DNA of 12,431 bases from HGM04593 sp045634365 (GCA_045634365.1 JAZRAC010000008.1:1-12431), one strand, 5' to 3'; numbered from the stretch's first letter, positions 1 through 7,429 are shown. A program made the numbers and translations. Notes: generated by a model from the sequence alone, not told the origin.

Positions 1-430
1 TTAACATCTCAACATAAGCCTTTGTGCTGGGTGCCTCGAAGTTGAAATCTTCAACAACTACGATAGCGTTCTCAAGAGCCTTCTGTGAAAGCGCTGAACG
101 GCGAGCCAACTGCTTAACCTTCTTGTTCAACTTGAAACGATAGTCACGGGGCTGAGGACCGAACACTCTTGCACCACCTACGAGCAGGGGAGAGTTGATA
201 TCACCACGACGTGCACCACCGCCACCTTTCTGGCGACCGAGTTTGCGTGTTGAACCCGAAATCTCACTTCTCTCCTTAGACTTGTGAGTTCCCTGACGCT
301 GATTAGCAAGATATTGTCTAACATCCATGTAAACAACATGCTCGTTAGGCTGAATGCCGAAGATAGATTCGTCTAACGTAACCTTTCTTCCGGTGTTTTC
401 ACCATTTATATTTAATACGCTGACTTCCAT
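1..430 (-). CDS. rplD: 50S ribosomal protein L4 (partial, 3' end outside window)
   Basis: Ribosomal protein L4 binds 23S rRNA early in large-subunit assembly, and its loop lines the peptide exit tunnel. The first 143 residues are present, starting MEVSVLNINGENTGRK; the C-terminus runs off the left edge, and full-length homologues are about 205-210 residues. The tunnel loop is visible around residues 65-76 as GRQKGGGGARRG, followed by GGARVFGPQPRDY. The lysine of RQKG, whose change gives macrolide resistance in E. coli, is wild type. The ATG shares one base with the upstream rplC stop codon (TAATG), which suggests translational coupling. L4 represses its own operon in E. coli; whether it does so here is unknown. 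Identification is secure. Confidence 0.97.
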   Translation of the reverse strand, partial: MEVSVLNINGENTGRKVTLDESIFGIQPNEHVVYMDVRQYLANQRQGTHKSKERSEISGSTRKLGRQKGGGGARRGDINSPLLVGGARVFGPQPRDYRFKLNKKVKQLARRSALSQKALENAIVVVEDFNFEAPSTKAYVEML

Positions 431-1047
431 TATTTCTCAACAATTACGATTGAACCATTGTAACCCGGAACCGAACCCTTGATAACCAAAAGATTGTGTT
501 CAGGAATCACTTTTAACACCTGAAGGTTGTGTGTAGTAACACGAGCGTTACCCATCTGTCCACCCATGCGGAGGCCTTTGAATACCTTTGCGGGGTAAGA
601 ACAAGCACCGATTGAACCCGGCTTGCGTGCGCGGTTGTGCTGACCGTGAGTAGCCTGACCAACACCACCGAAGTTGTGGCGCTTAACAACACCCTGGAAA
701 CCTTTACCCTTTGAAGTACCTGTTACAGTAACGTAAGAGGTATTGGCAAAAAGCTCCACTGTAACAACATCGCCCAAATTGAGCTCTGTTTCAAAACCTT
801 TGAACTCGGCCAAGTGTTTCTTGGGAGCTACACCGGCTTTCTTGAAGTGGCCCATAAGAGGAGCATTTACGCGGCTCTCTTTCTGGTCCTGGAAACCAAT
901 CTGAACAGCCTCATAGCCATCCTTCTCGATTGTCTTCACCTGTGTAACTGCGCAAGGACCTGCTTCGATAACAGTGCATGGAATATTTTTACCATCGGCA
1001 CTGAAAACGGACATCATTCCGATTTTTTTTCCTAATAATCCTGGCAT
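430..1047 (-). CDS. rplC: 50S ribosomal protein L3
   Basis: L3 is a primary 23S rRNA-binding protein that reaches toward the peptidyl-transferase centre. The 205-residue product begins MPGLLGKKIGMMSVF and carries the family core GKGFQGVVKRHNFGG at about residues 113-127. It also has the loop PGSIGACSYPAKVFKG and the GQMGN motif, where E. coli L3 is glutamine-methylated. The length matches Bacteroidales L3, and no truncation is seen. It lies 41 AT-rich bases after rpsJ and overlaps rplD by one base, so it belongs to the same operon. No Shine-Dalgarno precedes the ATG, only an A/T-rich leader, as is normal for ribosomal protein genes in this phylum. Confidence 0.98.
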   Translation of the reverse strand: MPGLLGKKIGMMSVFSADGKNIPCTVIEAGPCAVTQVKTIEKDGYEAVQIGFQDQKESRVNAPLMGHFKKAGVAPKKHLAEFKGFETELNLGDVVTVELFANTSYVTVTGTSKGKGFQGVVKRHNFGGVGQATHGQHNRARKPGSIGACSYPAKVFKGLRMGGQMGNARVTTHNLQVLKVIPEHNLLVIKGSVPGYNGSIVIVEK

Positions 1048-1088
1048 TTCAGTTTAAATTTAAATTAATTAATTGTTTTATTAAAATA

Positions 1089-1394
1089 CTACACTTTAAT
1101 CTCAACCTCAACTCCCGAGGGAAGTTCGAGCTTCATAAGAGCATCAACAGTCTTAGCGGTAGAGCTGTAAATGTCGATCAATCTCTTGTAAGAAGAGAGC
1201 TGGAACTGCTCACGCGACTTCTTGTTAACGAAGGTTGAACGGTTCACTGTAAAAATACGTTTGTGTGTGGGCAAGGGTATAGGACCGCTAACGATAGCGC
1301 CTGTTGCCTTCACTGTCTTTACAATCTTCTCGGCCGACTTGTCTACCAAGTTGTGGTCGTAGGATTTAAGTTTGATTCTAATTTTCTGACTCAT
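1089..1394 (-). CDS. rpsJ: 30S ribosomal protein S10
   Basis: S10 is a head protein of the small subunit and, with NusB, part of antitermination complexes in model bacteria. The product is 101 residues, starting MSQKIRIKLKSYDHN and ending GVEVEIKV; it contains the signature GPIPLPTHKRIFTVNRS. The frame stays open to an upstream ATG at 1445, which would add 17 residues. I chose 1394 because S10 proteins begin at this MSQKIRIKL-type sequence, and because the extension would translate through a hairpin that looks like untranslated leader. The loop after VNRSTFVNKKSREQF, where tetracycline-class resistance changes map in other species, looks ordinary. The gene sits 79 bases after fusA, a wider gap than within most of this operon. 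Confidence 0.97.
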   Translation of the reverse strand: MSQKIRIKLKSYDHNLVDKSAEKIVKTVKATGAIVSGPIPLPTHKRIFTVNRSTFVNKKSREQFQLSSYKRLIDIYSSTAKTVDALMKLELPSGVEVEIKV

Positions 1395-1426
1395 CGTCTT
1401 TAAATGTTTTATAAAGTTTATAATTA

Positions 1427-1469
1427 CCTGCCGGTTAAGAGTCATTCGCTAACCGGCAGGCGTTTTTAT
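1427..1469. other. 11-bp hairpin between fusA and rpsJ, T-tract on the plus-strand side
   Basis: CCTGCCGGTTA (1427-1437) and TAACCGGCAGG (1450-1460) form a perfect 11-bp inverted repeat around a 12-base loop. Read on the plus strand it is followed by CG and TTTTTATT, the form of an intrinsic terminator. Read in the operon direction (minus), the A-rich tract comes before the stem and only mixed A/T sequence follows. It is therefore unlikely to stop fusA-to-rpsJ transcription. It may block antisense transcription, mark an mRNA processing point, or act as a leader element for rpsJ. Confidence 0.7.
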
Positions 1470-1473
1470 TCAA

Positions 1474-3567
1474 TTACTTTTGGAGTTCTTCAAGTATCTG
1501 CTTTGTCAAAGAAGCACTTACCTGATCGTGGTGGTCGTATGTCATTGAAGAAGTTGCACGGCCCGAAGTGATGGTACGCAACGATGTTACATAACCGAAC
1601 ATTTCAGACAGGGGAACCATAGCCTTCACGATACGGGCACCTGTGCGGCTTGTCTCAAAACCCTCAACCTGACCGCGACGCTTGTTAAGGTCGGCAATCA
1701 CATCACCCATACTCTCCTCGGGAGTAACAACTTCGAGTTTCATAATGGGCTCCAAGAGCACGGGGTTGGCCTTCAAGCAAGCATTCTTGTATGCCTGGAT
1801 AGCACAAACCTCGAATGAGAGCTGGTCGGAGTCAACGGGGTGGAATCCACCGTCGAGCAATGTAACTTTGAGCGACTCCATAGGATAACCGGCAAGAACA
1901 CCAGCCTTGATAGCTGTCTGGAAACCTTTCTGAACCGAGGGGATGAACTCCTTGGGAACGTTACCACCCTTAACCTCGTTCACGAACTGCAAGTTACCCT
2001 CCTTGAAATCTTCATCGGCAGGACCGACAGCGACAAGAATCTTCGCATATTTACCCTTACCACCGGTCTGTTTCTTGTAGGTCTCGTCAACCTGAACAGT
2101 CTGTGTGATAGCCTCTTTGTAGCTAACCTGAGGACGACCTTGGTTACACTCTACGTTAAACTCACGCTTCAAGCGGTCGATGATAATCTCCAAGTGAAGC
2201 TCACCCATACCCGAGATAATTGTCTGGCCCGACTGCTCGTCTGTCTTCACAGTAAATGTAGGATCCTCCTCGGCAAGCTTGGCAAGACCGTTGGCGAGCT
2301 TATCCAAGTCTTTCTGAGTCTTGGGCTCTACTGCAATAGAGATCACAGGATCGGGGAACGACATTGATTCGAGAACGATAGGAGCATCCTCTGCGCAAAG
2401 TGTGTCACCGGTGCGAACATCTTTAAGACCGATTACCGCACCAATATCACCGGCGCCAAGAACCTCTACGGGGTTCTGCTTGTTCGAGTGCATCTGGAAC
2501 ATACGTGAGATACGCTCCTTGCGACCCGAGCGAGTGTCGAAGATATATGAACCCGATTCGAGTTTACCGGAGTAAACGCGAACATAGATCAAGCGACCTA
2601 CGAAGGGGTTTGTAGCAATCTTAAATACGAGGGCCGAAGTTTTGTCGTCCTCGCTGGGCTTACGAGCCTCTGTCTCGTCGGTTTTAGGGTTCATACCCTC
2701 CACAGCCGCTGTATCGAGGGGCGAGGGAAGGAATGCGCACACAAAGTCGAGAAGGGGCTGAACACCCTTGTTCTTGAACGAAGAACCGCAGGTCATAGGA
2801 GTAATCTCCATTGCAAGAGTACCCTTGCGGATAGCTGCAATAATCTCCTCTTCTGTGATGCTGTCGGGATCTTCGAGAACCTTCATCATCAACTCCTCAT
2901 CGTAGTCGGCAGCCTTCTCGAGAAGGTGCTCACGCCACTGGTTAGCCTCATCAACGAGCTCTGCGGGAATCTCCTCAACTGTGTAATCGAGGCTACCATC
3001 TTTGTAAACGAGAGCCTTCATTGTGATGAGGTTGATTACGCCGGCAAATTTCTCCTCGGCACCGATGGGAATTGTTACAGGGCAGGGATTAGCACCGAGA
3101 ATCTCCTTCATCTGACGCATTACCGAGAAGTAGTCGGCACCCGAGCGGTCCATCTTGTTAACGTAAGCAATACGGGGAACGTTGTATTTGTCAGCCTGAC
3201 GCCATACAGTCTCAGACTGGGGCTCAACACCACCTACTGCACAGAATGCAGCGATAGCACCGTCGAGCACGCGAAGTGAACGCTCTACCTCGGCGGTAAA
3301 GTCAACGTGTCCCGGAGTGTCAATCAAGTTGAACTTATATTGTGCACCGTTCCAGTTCCAGAATGTAGTGGTAGCAGCCGAAGTAATGGTAATACCACGC
3401 TCCTGCTCCTGCTCCATCCAGTCCATTGTAGCAGCACCGTCGTGTACCTCACCAATTTTGTGAGAAAGACCGGTGTAGAACAATATACGCTCCGATGTGG
3501 TAGTTTTACCTGCATCGATGTGAGCACTAATACCGATATTACGGGTAAATTTCAAGTCGTTTGCCAT
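1474..3567 (-). CDS. fusA: Elongation factor G
   Basis: EF-G is the cytoplasmic GTPase that drives translocation of tRNA and mRNA, and it helps recycle ribosomes. The 697-residue product has an intact G domain: P-loop AHIDAGKTT at 15-23, switch I RGITI at 57-61, DTPGH with the catalytic histidine at 83-87, and NKMD at 137-140. GSSFKNKGVQ, the domain junction region, lies further on, and domains II to V follow with the expected GMGELHLEII motif. All GTPase residues are present, so this is the canonical str-operon EF-G, not the GTPase-defective EF-G2 paralogue described in Bacteroides. It starts 19 bases after rpsG. No tuf gene follows, which is usual in Bacteroidota and unlike E. coli. Confidence 0.98.
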   Translation of the reverse strand: MANDLKFTRNIGISAHIDAGKTTTSERILFYTGLSHKIGEVHDGAATMDWMEQEQERGITITSAATTTFWNWNGAQYKFNLIDTPGHVDFTAEVERSLRVLDGAIAAFCAVGGVEPQSETVWRQADKYNVPRIAYVNKMDRSGADYFSVMRQMKEILGANPCPVTIPIGAEEKFAGVINLITMKALVYKDGSLDYTVEEIPAELVDEANQWREHLLEKAADYDEELMMKVLEDPDSITEEEIIAAIRKGTLAMEITPMTCGSSFKNKGVQPLLDFVCAFLPSPLDTAAVEGMNPKTDETEARKPSEDDKTSALVFKIATNPFVGRLIYVRVYSGKLESGSYIFDTRSGRKERISRMFQMHSNKQNPVEVLGAGDIGAVIGLKDVRTGDTLCAEDAPIVLESMSFPDPVISIAVEPKTQKDLDKLANGLAKLAEEDPTFTVKTDEQSGQTIISGMGELHLEIIIDRLKREFNVECNQGRPQVSYKEAITQTVQVDETYKKQTGGKGKYAKILVAVGPADEDFKEGNLQFVNEVKGGNVPKEFIPSVQKGFQTAIKAGVLAGYPMESLKVTLLDGGFHPVDSDQLSFEVCAIQAYKNACLKANPVLLEPIMKLEVVTPEESMGDVIADLNKRRGQVEGFETSRTGARIVKAMVPLSEMFGYVTSLRTITSGRATSSMTYDHHDQVSASLTKQILEELQK

Positions 3568-3586
3568 CTTCGTATAATTTTCTTAA

Positions 3587-4063
3587 TTAGAAACGGAAAT
3601 GTGCGAAAGCACGGTTAGCCTCGGCCATACGGTGCATATCCTCCTTACGTTTGAAGGCACCACCTTGGTTGTTATAAGCATCCATAATCTCGTTGCAGAG
3701 TTTCTCGGCCATAGATTTGCCGCCACGTTTGCGAGCGAACAAAATCATATTCTTCATTGAGATTGACTCTTTACGGTCGGCACGGATTTCTGTGGGAACC
3801 TGGAATGTTGCACCACCGATACGACGAGATTTAACCTCTACTTTGGGAGTGATATTCTCCAAAGCCTGTTTCCAGATTTCAAGGGGAGTCTTCTCCTCGT
3901 TCTTCATTTTTGCGCCAAGAATATCGAGTGCGCCATAGAAAATTGTGTACGAAACGTTTTTCTTTCCGTCATACATCAAATGGTTAACGAATTTAGATAC
4001 CATCTGATCGTTAAATACGGGATCCGGAAGGACCACGCGTTTTTTTGGTTTTGCTTTTCTCAT
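3587..4063 (-). CDS. rpsG: 30S ribosomal protein S7
   Basis: S7 nucleates assembly of the 30S head by binding the 3' domain of 16S rRNA. The 158-residue product begins MRKAKPKKRVVLPDP and contains the typical KFVNHLMYDGKKN and the helix segment SRRIGGATFQVPTE. It ends MAEANRAFAHFRF. The length is that of Bacteroidales S7. It is followed after 19 bases by fusA and preceded by a long 196-base gap after rpsL that contains stem-loops. In E. coli, S7 represses its own operon by binding the rpsL-rpsG spacer. The structured gap here could play a similar part, but this is only an analogy. Confidence 0.98.
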   Translation of the reverse strand: MRKAKPKKRVVLPDPVFNDQMVSKFVNHLMYDGKKNVSYTIFYGALDILGAKMKNEEKTPLEIWKQALENITPKVEVKSRRIGGATFQVPTEIRADRKESISMKNMILFARKRGGKSMAEKLCNEIMDAYNNQGGAFKRKEDMHRMAEANRAFAHFRF

Positions 4064-4120
4064 TTTCTCTTACGAAAATTTATGTTTTTGTTTGGGCTGC
4101 GTTATTGCAAATTCTTCAAC

Positions 4121-4134
4121 GCCTCCACCGAGGC
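4121..4134 (-). other. Short hairpin in the rpsG leader
   Basis: GCCTC and GAGGC form a perfect 5-bp stem with a 4-base loop, 57 bases before the rpsG start in the transcribed direction. The flanking sequence is A/T-rich, so the stem stands alone. It is a candidate part of an S7-responsive leader. It has no T-tract that would make it a terminator. Confidence 0.4.
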
Positions 4135-4194
4135 ATTTACTCAACCTTTTATAACCTATCCAACAAACCAAAAACGGTTAAATAATATGTTTTT

Positions 4195-4251
4195 AAAGCC
4201 TTGTTGCGCTTTTAACGAGCCGCAACCGCCTCACTACCGCTCGAAGGCTTT
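4195..4251 (-). other. Stem-loop just after rpsL, with alternative pairing
   Basis: In the transcribed (minus) direction, AAAGCCTT pairs with AAGGCTTT as a perfect 8-bp outer stem, with an inner CGAGC/GCTCG stem. An overlapping alternative, GTTGCG with CGCAAC, would exclude the inner stem. It begins 8 bases after the rpsL stop codon. The downstream sequence TTTAAAAACATATT is only weakly T-rich, so this could be an attenuator, an mRNA-processing stem or an r-protein binding site. It is not a convincing full terminator. Confidence 0.5.
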
Positions 4252-4259
4252 GTTCTCAA

Positions 4260-4640
4260 TTACTTTTTAGCCTTGGGACGCTTTGCACCGTATTTTGAAC
4301 GACGCTGTGTACGATTGGCAACACCGGCAGTATCCAAAGTACCGCGAACAATGTGGTAACGTACACCGGGGAGGTCCTTAACACGACCACCGCGAACCAA
4401 CACGATTGAGTGCTCCTGCAAGTTGTGACCTTCACCGGGGATGTAAGAGTTTACCTCCTTCTGGTTAGTCAAGCGAACACGAGCAACCTTTCTCATCGCA
4501 GAGTTAGGTTTCTTGGGAGTAGTAGTGTAAACACGCACGCAAACGCCACGACGCTGGGGACAGCTGTCGAGTGCAGGCGATTTACTCTTCTCTACGATAA
4601 CCTCTCTGCCTTTTCTTACTAATTGCTGAATTGTAGGCAT
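4260..4640 (-). CDS. rpsL: 30S ribosomal protein S12
   Basis: S12 sits at the decoding centre and tunes tRNA selection. The 126-residue product begins MPTIQQLVRKGRE and has the loop YTTTPKKPNSAMRK at 38-51 and the segment GGRVKDLPGVRYH at 84-96. Lysines 43, 44 and 88 (counting Met1), where streptomycin-resistance changes fall, are wild type. Asp89, methylthiolated by RimO in E. coli, is present. It is the first gene of the minus-strand operon, with a promoter-like box about 80 bases upstream. In Bacteroides, as I recall it, rpoB and rpoC lie upstream of rpsL; here a divergent gene for a secreted protein does instead. Confidence 0.98.
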   Translation of the reverse strand: MPTIQQLVRKGREVIVEKSKSPALDSCPQRRGVCVRVYTTTPKKPNSAMRKVARVRLTNQKEVNSYIPGEGHNLQEHSIVLVRGGRVKDLPGVRYHIVRGTLDTAGVANRTQRRSKYGAKRPKAKK

Positions 4641-4691
4641 TTTGATTAAATTTTAATTATTATATTGTGTTTTAAATATATACTTCACAAT

Positions 4692-4707
4692 TGAACGCAG
4701 TCGTTCA
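4692..4707 (-). other. Hairpin at the start of the rpsL leader
   Basis: TGAACG and CGTTCA form a perfect 6-bp stem with a 4-base loop. In the transcribed direction the stem begins about 10 bases after the predicted -7 box, so it would sit near the 5' end of the operon mRNA. Such a stem could stabilise the transcript or serve as a regulatory leader. Its function is not shown by the sequence. Confidence 0.45.
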
Positions 4708-4717
4708 TTTTGGCTTG

Positions 4718-4725
4718 CAAAGATA
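4718..4725 (-). promoter_or_regulatory. Promoter -7 box for the rpsL operon
   Basis: On the minus strand this reads TATCTTTG, an exact match to the Bacteroidota -7 consensus TAnnTTTG, followed by CAA. It lies 77 bases before the rpsL ATG. No clean TTTG -33 box is seen at the expected distance, only a T-rich stretch (TTTTTT). It is the only good candidate for driving the ribosomal protein operon from within this window. Confidence 0.65.
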
Positions 4726-4757
4726 GATATTATTTTTCTAATAAAAAAGGAGTTTCT

Positions 4758-4885
4758 TGTATTTTTCACGAAACAGATGCCAAAATACATATATTTTAAT
4801 CTATTTTAAGCTACTTTAACACAAAACAAACAACATCTCCCTCTATATATAAAAAGGTGTGGCAAGAATGTACTTTTTCACGAAA
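4758..4885 (+). repeat. Duplicated 16-17 base motif in the divergent promoter region
   Basis: TGTATTTTTCACGAAA (4758-4773) recurs as TGTACTTTTTCACGAAA (4869-4885), identical apart from one inserted C. The copies are about 111 bases apart. The second ends 6 bases before the predicted -7 box of the gene at 4941, overlapping where the -33 region should be. The first lies upstream of the rpsL promoter. A shared regulator site is possible, and a remnant of local duplication is the alternative. Confidence 0.45.
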
Positions 4886-4891
4886 TTATAA

Positions 4892-4899
4892 TATATTTG
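4892..4899 (+). promoter_or_regulatory. Promoter -7 box for the secreted-protein gene
   Basis: TATATTTG matches the TAnnTTTG consensus and is followed by CAAAA, like the rpsL box. It lies 41 bases before the ATG at 4941, giving a short leader of about 35 bases. The -33 region is a TTTTT run without a clean TTTG. The two divergent boxes are about 170 bases apart. Confidence 0.55.
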
Positions 4900-4940
4900 C
4901 AAAAGTGGATTATAGCAACAAATAACTTAAAATACACAAT

Positions 4941-7397
4941 ATGAGAAGAATTTACACAACAATCGTAACACTGTTCCTTCTCGCCACAATACAAGCTGTT
5001 GCAGTTGAAGGAATAAAGCTCGGGTTCACAAGAACCGGCACCGACGCATCGAGCGTAACCATCAGCGTAACCGACGAGAATGGCACAACCATCGAGGGTG
5101 CAACAGCATCGCTCACCTCCTCGCACGCATTCAAAGGCACGGGCAACGCCGTTACCGAGAGCATCATCTGTCCCAACGTAAACGGAAACACAAGCCCCAC
5201 GATAAAGCTCACATTCTCAATCACAGGAGTACCGCAGGGCTTTAAATTCAACAATATCGGCGCACACATTCACGCGCTCAACAGCGGCAGCAACTACCAA
5301 GAGACAGGCGACGGCGTAGTGCGCCAATGGAACGTTGAAGCAAAGCAGGGAGCAACCGGCAGCACCCTTGCCACATTCGGCTCGCTCAACAACATCGACA
5401 TTGCAGCAGGCATTACCGGCGCCAACCAAGTGTGGAACATCGAAGGCAGCGAGGTTGCAGCAGGCGAAACAATAGAAATTGAGCTCACAATCACTGCCGG
5501 CACCACAAATTCAGGATGCTTCTTCGGCCTGTCGGAGCTTGCACTCATCAACACCAACGACAGCGGTTCCGAGGGAGAAGGTGAAGGCGAGGGTGAAGGC
5601 ACCGACCCCGACGACAGCAATGCAAAAATCTACAACATCAGCTGGAAAACCACCGGTGGCAACTACATCACCGAAGGCAACGACCAATCGATGTACGTTG
5701 CATCTTACAGCGTCACCGAGCGTCAATTCTGGAAATTCATCCCCACAGGAAACGAAAATTGCTACTACATACAGAATACCGCCACAGGCCGCTACATAGG
5801 CAGTTGTAACAAAACTCCCTCATCGGCGTCACGCATAACCACCACAACCACCCCCGTGGAGTACTACGTAGCCCACACAAGCACCACAAGCGGCGAAATT
5901 GCCGGTTGCCACTATCTGTCGTCGACCGATTGCAGCGACTATTCAACCGAAGCAAACGGCCCCCGCGCCCTCAACAAGGACGGAGCATCCAATTATGTTA
6001 TCACGTGGCAAGCAGGCACAAGCCGCGTAGGTTCATACTGGAAACTGATCGAGACAGAGGACCTCTACGAAATACGCCCCTTCGAGCCCGGCAGTGCCAT
6101 AGGGAACATAGAAGTATCCTACACCGTTAACACCGCAAGCAAGAGCATCACCCTCACCGACACAGGCGTATCACTCACCACCAAAGACCCCGCCAACGAC
6201 AAACAAGGCTGGTACTTTGTGGGCACCACCAACCGCGAGGGCTACATTATAGCATCGTCGGCATCACCCACCACAACCATCGGCATTGCCAACGGCACAA
6301 TCACCACAAACACCGCTGCCGACACCCGTTGGAAGGTATATGCAACAGCCGACGCATCGGCCTACTACTTCAAGAGCGCAGCCACAGGCCAAACACTGAT
6401 AATCGACGGCGACAGCCTCTTCACCTTCGGCAAACTGCGCAATTCATACGCCCGCAGCACACAAATCTACAACAACCCCTGCGGCTACCTCTCGAACAAC
6501 TACATCACACAAGCCACCCTCACCGGCAACGATGTACTTAAAACCATCACCTACGAAGCAACCTCACGCCCCTCAAACTGGCACGTGCTCTACACATTGA
6601 GCCGCGGCGAAATTGCCGAGGGCGGCAGCTTCGACATTGACATAACACTCGCCCAAGCAGCCAACGAATATCTCGACGTATACGCCTATTTCGATTGGAA
6701 CACCGACGGAGTATTCGAAGACGCACAGCCAATGCAGATAAACGGCAATACCGTTACAGGCACCTTCACCGTGCCCGCCGAGGCCAATAAAGGCCAAAGC
6801 CGTATGCGCATAAGAGTAAACGAGAACGACCTTAACCTTGCCGAAGATGATGTAGAAGGCGTAGTTTACGACTTCATCATCACCGTATCGCCCGCGATGG
6901 ACTACCGCACCGTAACCGCAGGCATCAACGCCAAGGGACGCGGCACCGCCACCCTCTCGGAGATAGCCGACGAATACACCCCCGGCACCACCCTCACCGC
7001 AACCGCGACACCCGCCGGCAACAACACATTCGTCTGCTGGAAGGAGGGCAACACTATCGTATCGACAGATGCCGAGTACACCTTCACCGTAGACCACAAC
7101 ATCGCCCTCACCGCCTATTTCACCCCCGACACAAGCGGCAGCGACGATATTACCACCGGCATACAGACTGTGGAGCAGGCCATCGGCACCGACATTACCA
7201 TAACCAAAGAGGGCAACACCATCACAGCCAACGCATCAAGCCCCATTGCAAGCATCACCATCTACAACTGCAACGCCGCACTTGTAGCAAGAGCCCAGGG
7301 CAACCAAATTTGCACCGACAAGCTCGGCAACGGCATATATATAATAAAGGTACGCGCGCGTGACGGCGAAAAGAACTTCAAGTTCCTCAACAAATAA
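4941..7397 (+). CDS. Secreted multidomain protein with trefoil-like, GEVED-like and InlB-repeat modules and sorting tail
   Basis: I do not recognise a named gene; it is probably an exported binding or adhesion protein. The 818-residue product starts with a signal peptide (about 1-22, hydrophobic TIVTLFLLATIQAVA). Residues 24-207 form a Thr/Ser/Gly-rich, probably beta-sandwich domain that I cannot assign. A linker of five Glu-Gly pairs (211-220) follows. Residues 228-372 resemble a ricin-type trefoil (FWKFIPTG, YYIQNTATGRYIG), and 425-495 looks like a second, weaker one. Residues 575-650 resemble a GEVED domain (DVYAYFDWNTDG, RMRIRV, DVEGVVYDF), and 657-728 an InlB-type repeat ending NIALTAYFTPD. 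The end (about 765-818, with GIYIIKVRARDG and FKFLNK) matches type IX-style C-terminal sorting domains. No catalytic residues are evident. The sulfatase gene follows after 100 bases. Third positions are strongly C-rich, unlike the ribosomal genes and the gene at 9366. Confidence 0.85.
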   Translation: MRRIYTTIVTLFLLATIQAVAVEGIKLGFTRTGTDASSVTISVTDENGTTIEGATASLTSSHAFKGTGNAVTESIICPNVNGNTSPTIKLTFSITGVPQGFKFNNIGAHIHALNSGSNYQETGDGVVRQWNVEAKQGATGSTLATFGSLNNIDIAAGITGANQVWNIEGSEVAAGETIEIELTITAGTTNSGCFFGLSELALINTNDSGSEGEGEGEGEGTDPDDSNAKIYNISWKTTGGNYITEGNDQSMYVASYSVTERQFWKFIPTGNENCYYIQNTATGRYIGSCNKTPSSASRITTTTTPVEYYVAHTSTTSGEIAGCHYLSSTDCSDYSTEANGPRALNKDGASNYVITWQAGTSRVGSYWKLIETEDLYEIRPFEPGSAIGNIEVSYTVNTASKSITLTDTGVSLTTKDPANDKQGWYFVGTTNREGYIIASSASPTTTIGIANGTITTNTAADTRWKVYATADASAYYFKSAATGQTLIIDGDSLFTFGKLRNSYARSTQIYNNPCGYLSNNYITQATLTGNDVLKTITYEATSRPSNWHVLYTLSRGEIAEGGSFDIDITLAQAANEYLDVYAYFDWNTDGVFEDAQPMQINGNTVTGTFTVPAEANKGQSRMRIRVNENDLNLAEDDVEGVVYDFIITVSPAMDYRTVTAGINAKGRGTATLSEIADEYTPGTTLTATATPAGNNTFVCWKEGNTIVSTDAEYTFTVDHNIALTAYFTPDTSGSDDITTGIQTVEQAIGTDITITKEGNTITANASSPIASITIYNCNAALVARAQGNQICTDKLGNGIYIIKVRARDGEKNFKFLNK
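5571..5600 (+). repeat. Glu-Gly coding microrepeat
   Basis: Five consecutive 6-base units of the form GARGGN encode five Gly-Glu/Glu-Gly pairs between the unknown N-terminal domain and the trefoil-like domain. It is an acidic flexible linker. The units are varied at synonymous sites, so they are not identical tandem copies, but the tract could still change length by slippage. Confidence 0.8.
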
Positions 7398-7429
7398 CAG
7401 AGAATAGAAAATATTGCAGCAATTTTAGC

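Noticed and set aside
1395..1445. 17-codon N-terminal extension of rpsJ
   Set aside because: S10 proteins start at MSQKIRIKL-type sequence, and the extension covers a strong inverted repeat.
1395..1473. Missing tuf gene between fusA and rpsJ as a deletion
   Set aside because: The absence of tuf from this position is the normal arrangement in Bacteroidota, so it is not evidence of loss.
3980..4270. Plus-strand open frame across the rpsL-rpsG gap
   Set aside because: It overlaps the starts and ends of two certain ribosomal genes in antisense, and has no promoter box or recognisable protein sequence.
6573..7097. Minus-strand open frame of 174 codons opposite the secreted-protein gene
   Set aside because: It is a by-product of the C-rich third positions of the plus-strand gene; its translation has no family features and is compositionally odd. 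The same holds for the minus-strand frames opposite the sulfatase gene.
7401..7428. AAAAT...ATTTT palindrome after the 818-residue protein gene as a terminator
   Set aside because: The stem is short and all A/T at the base, with no following T-tract, so it is unlikely to end transcription before the sulfatase gene.
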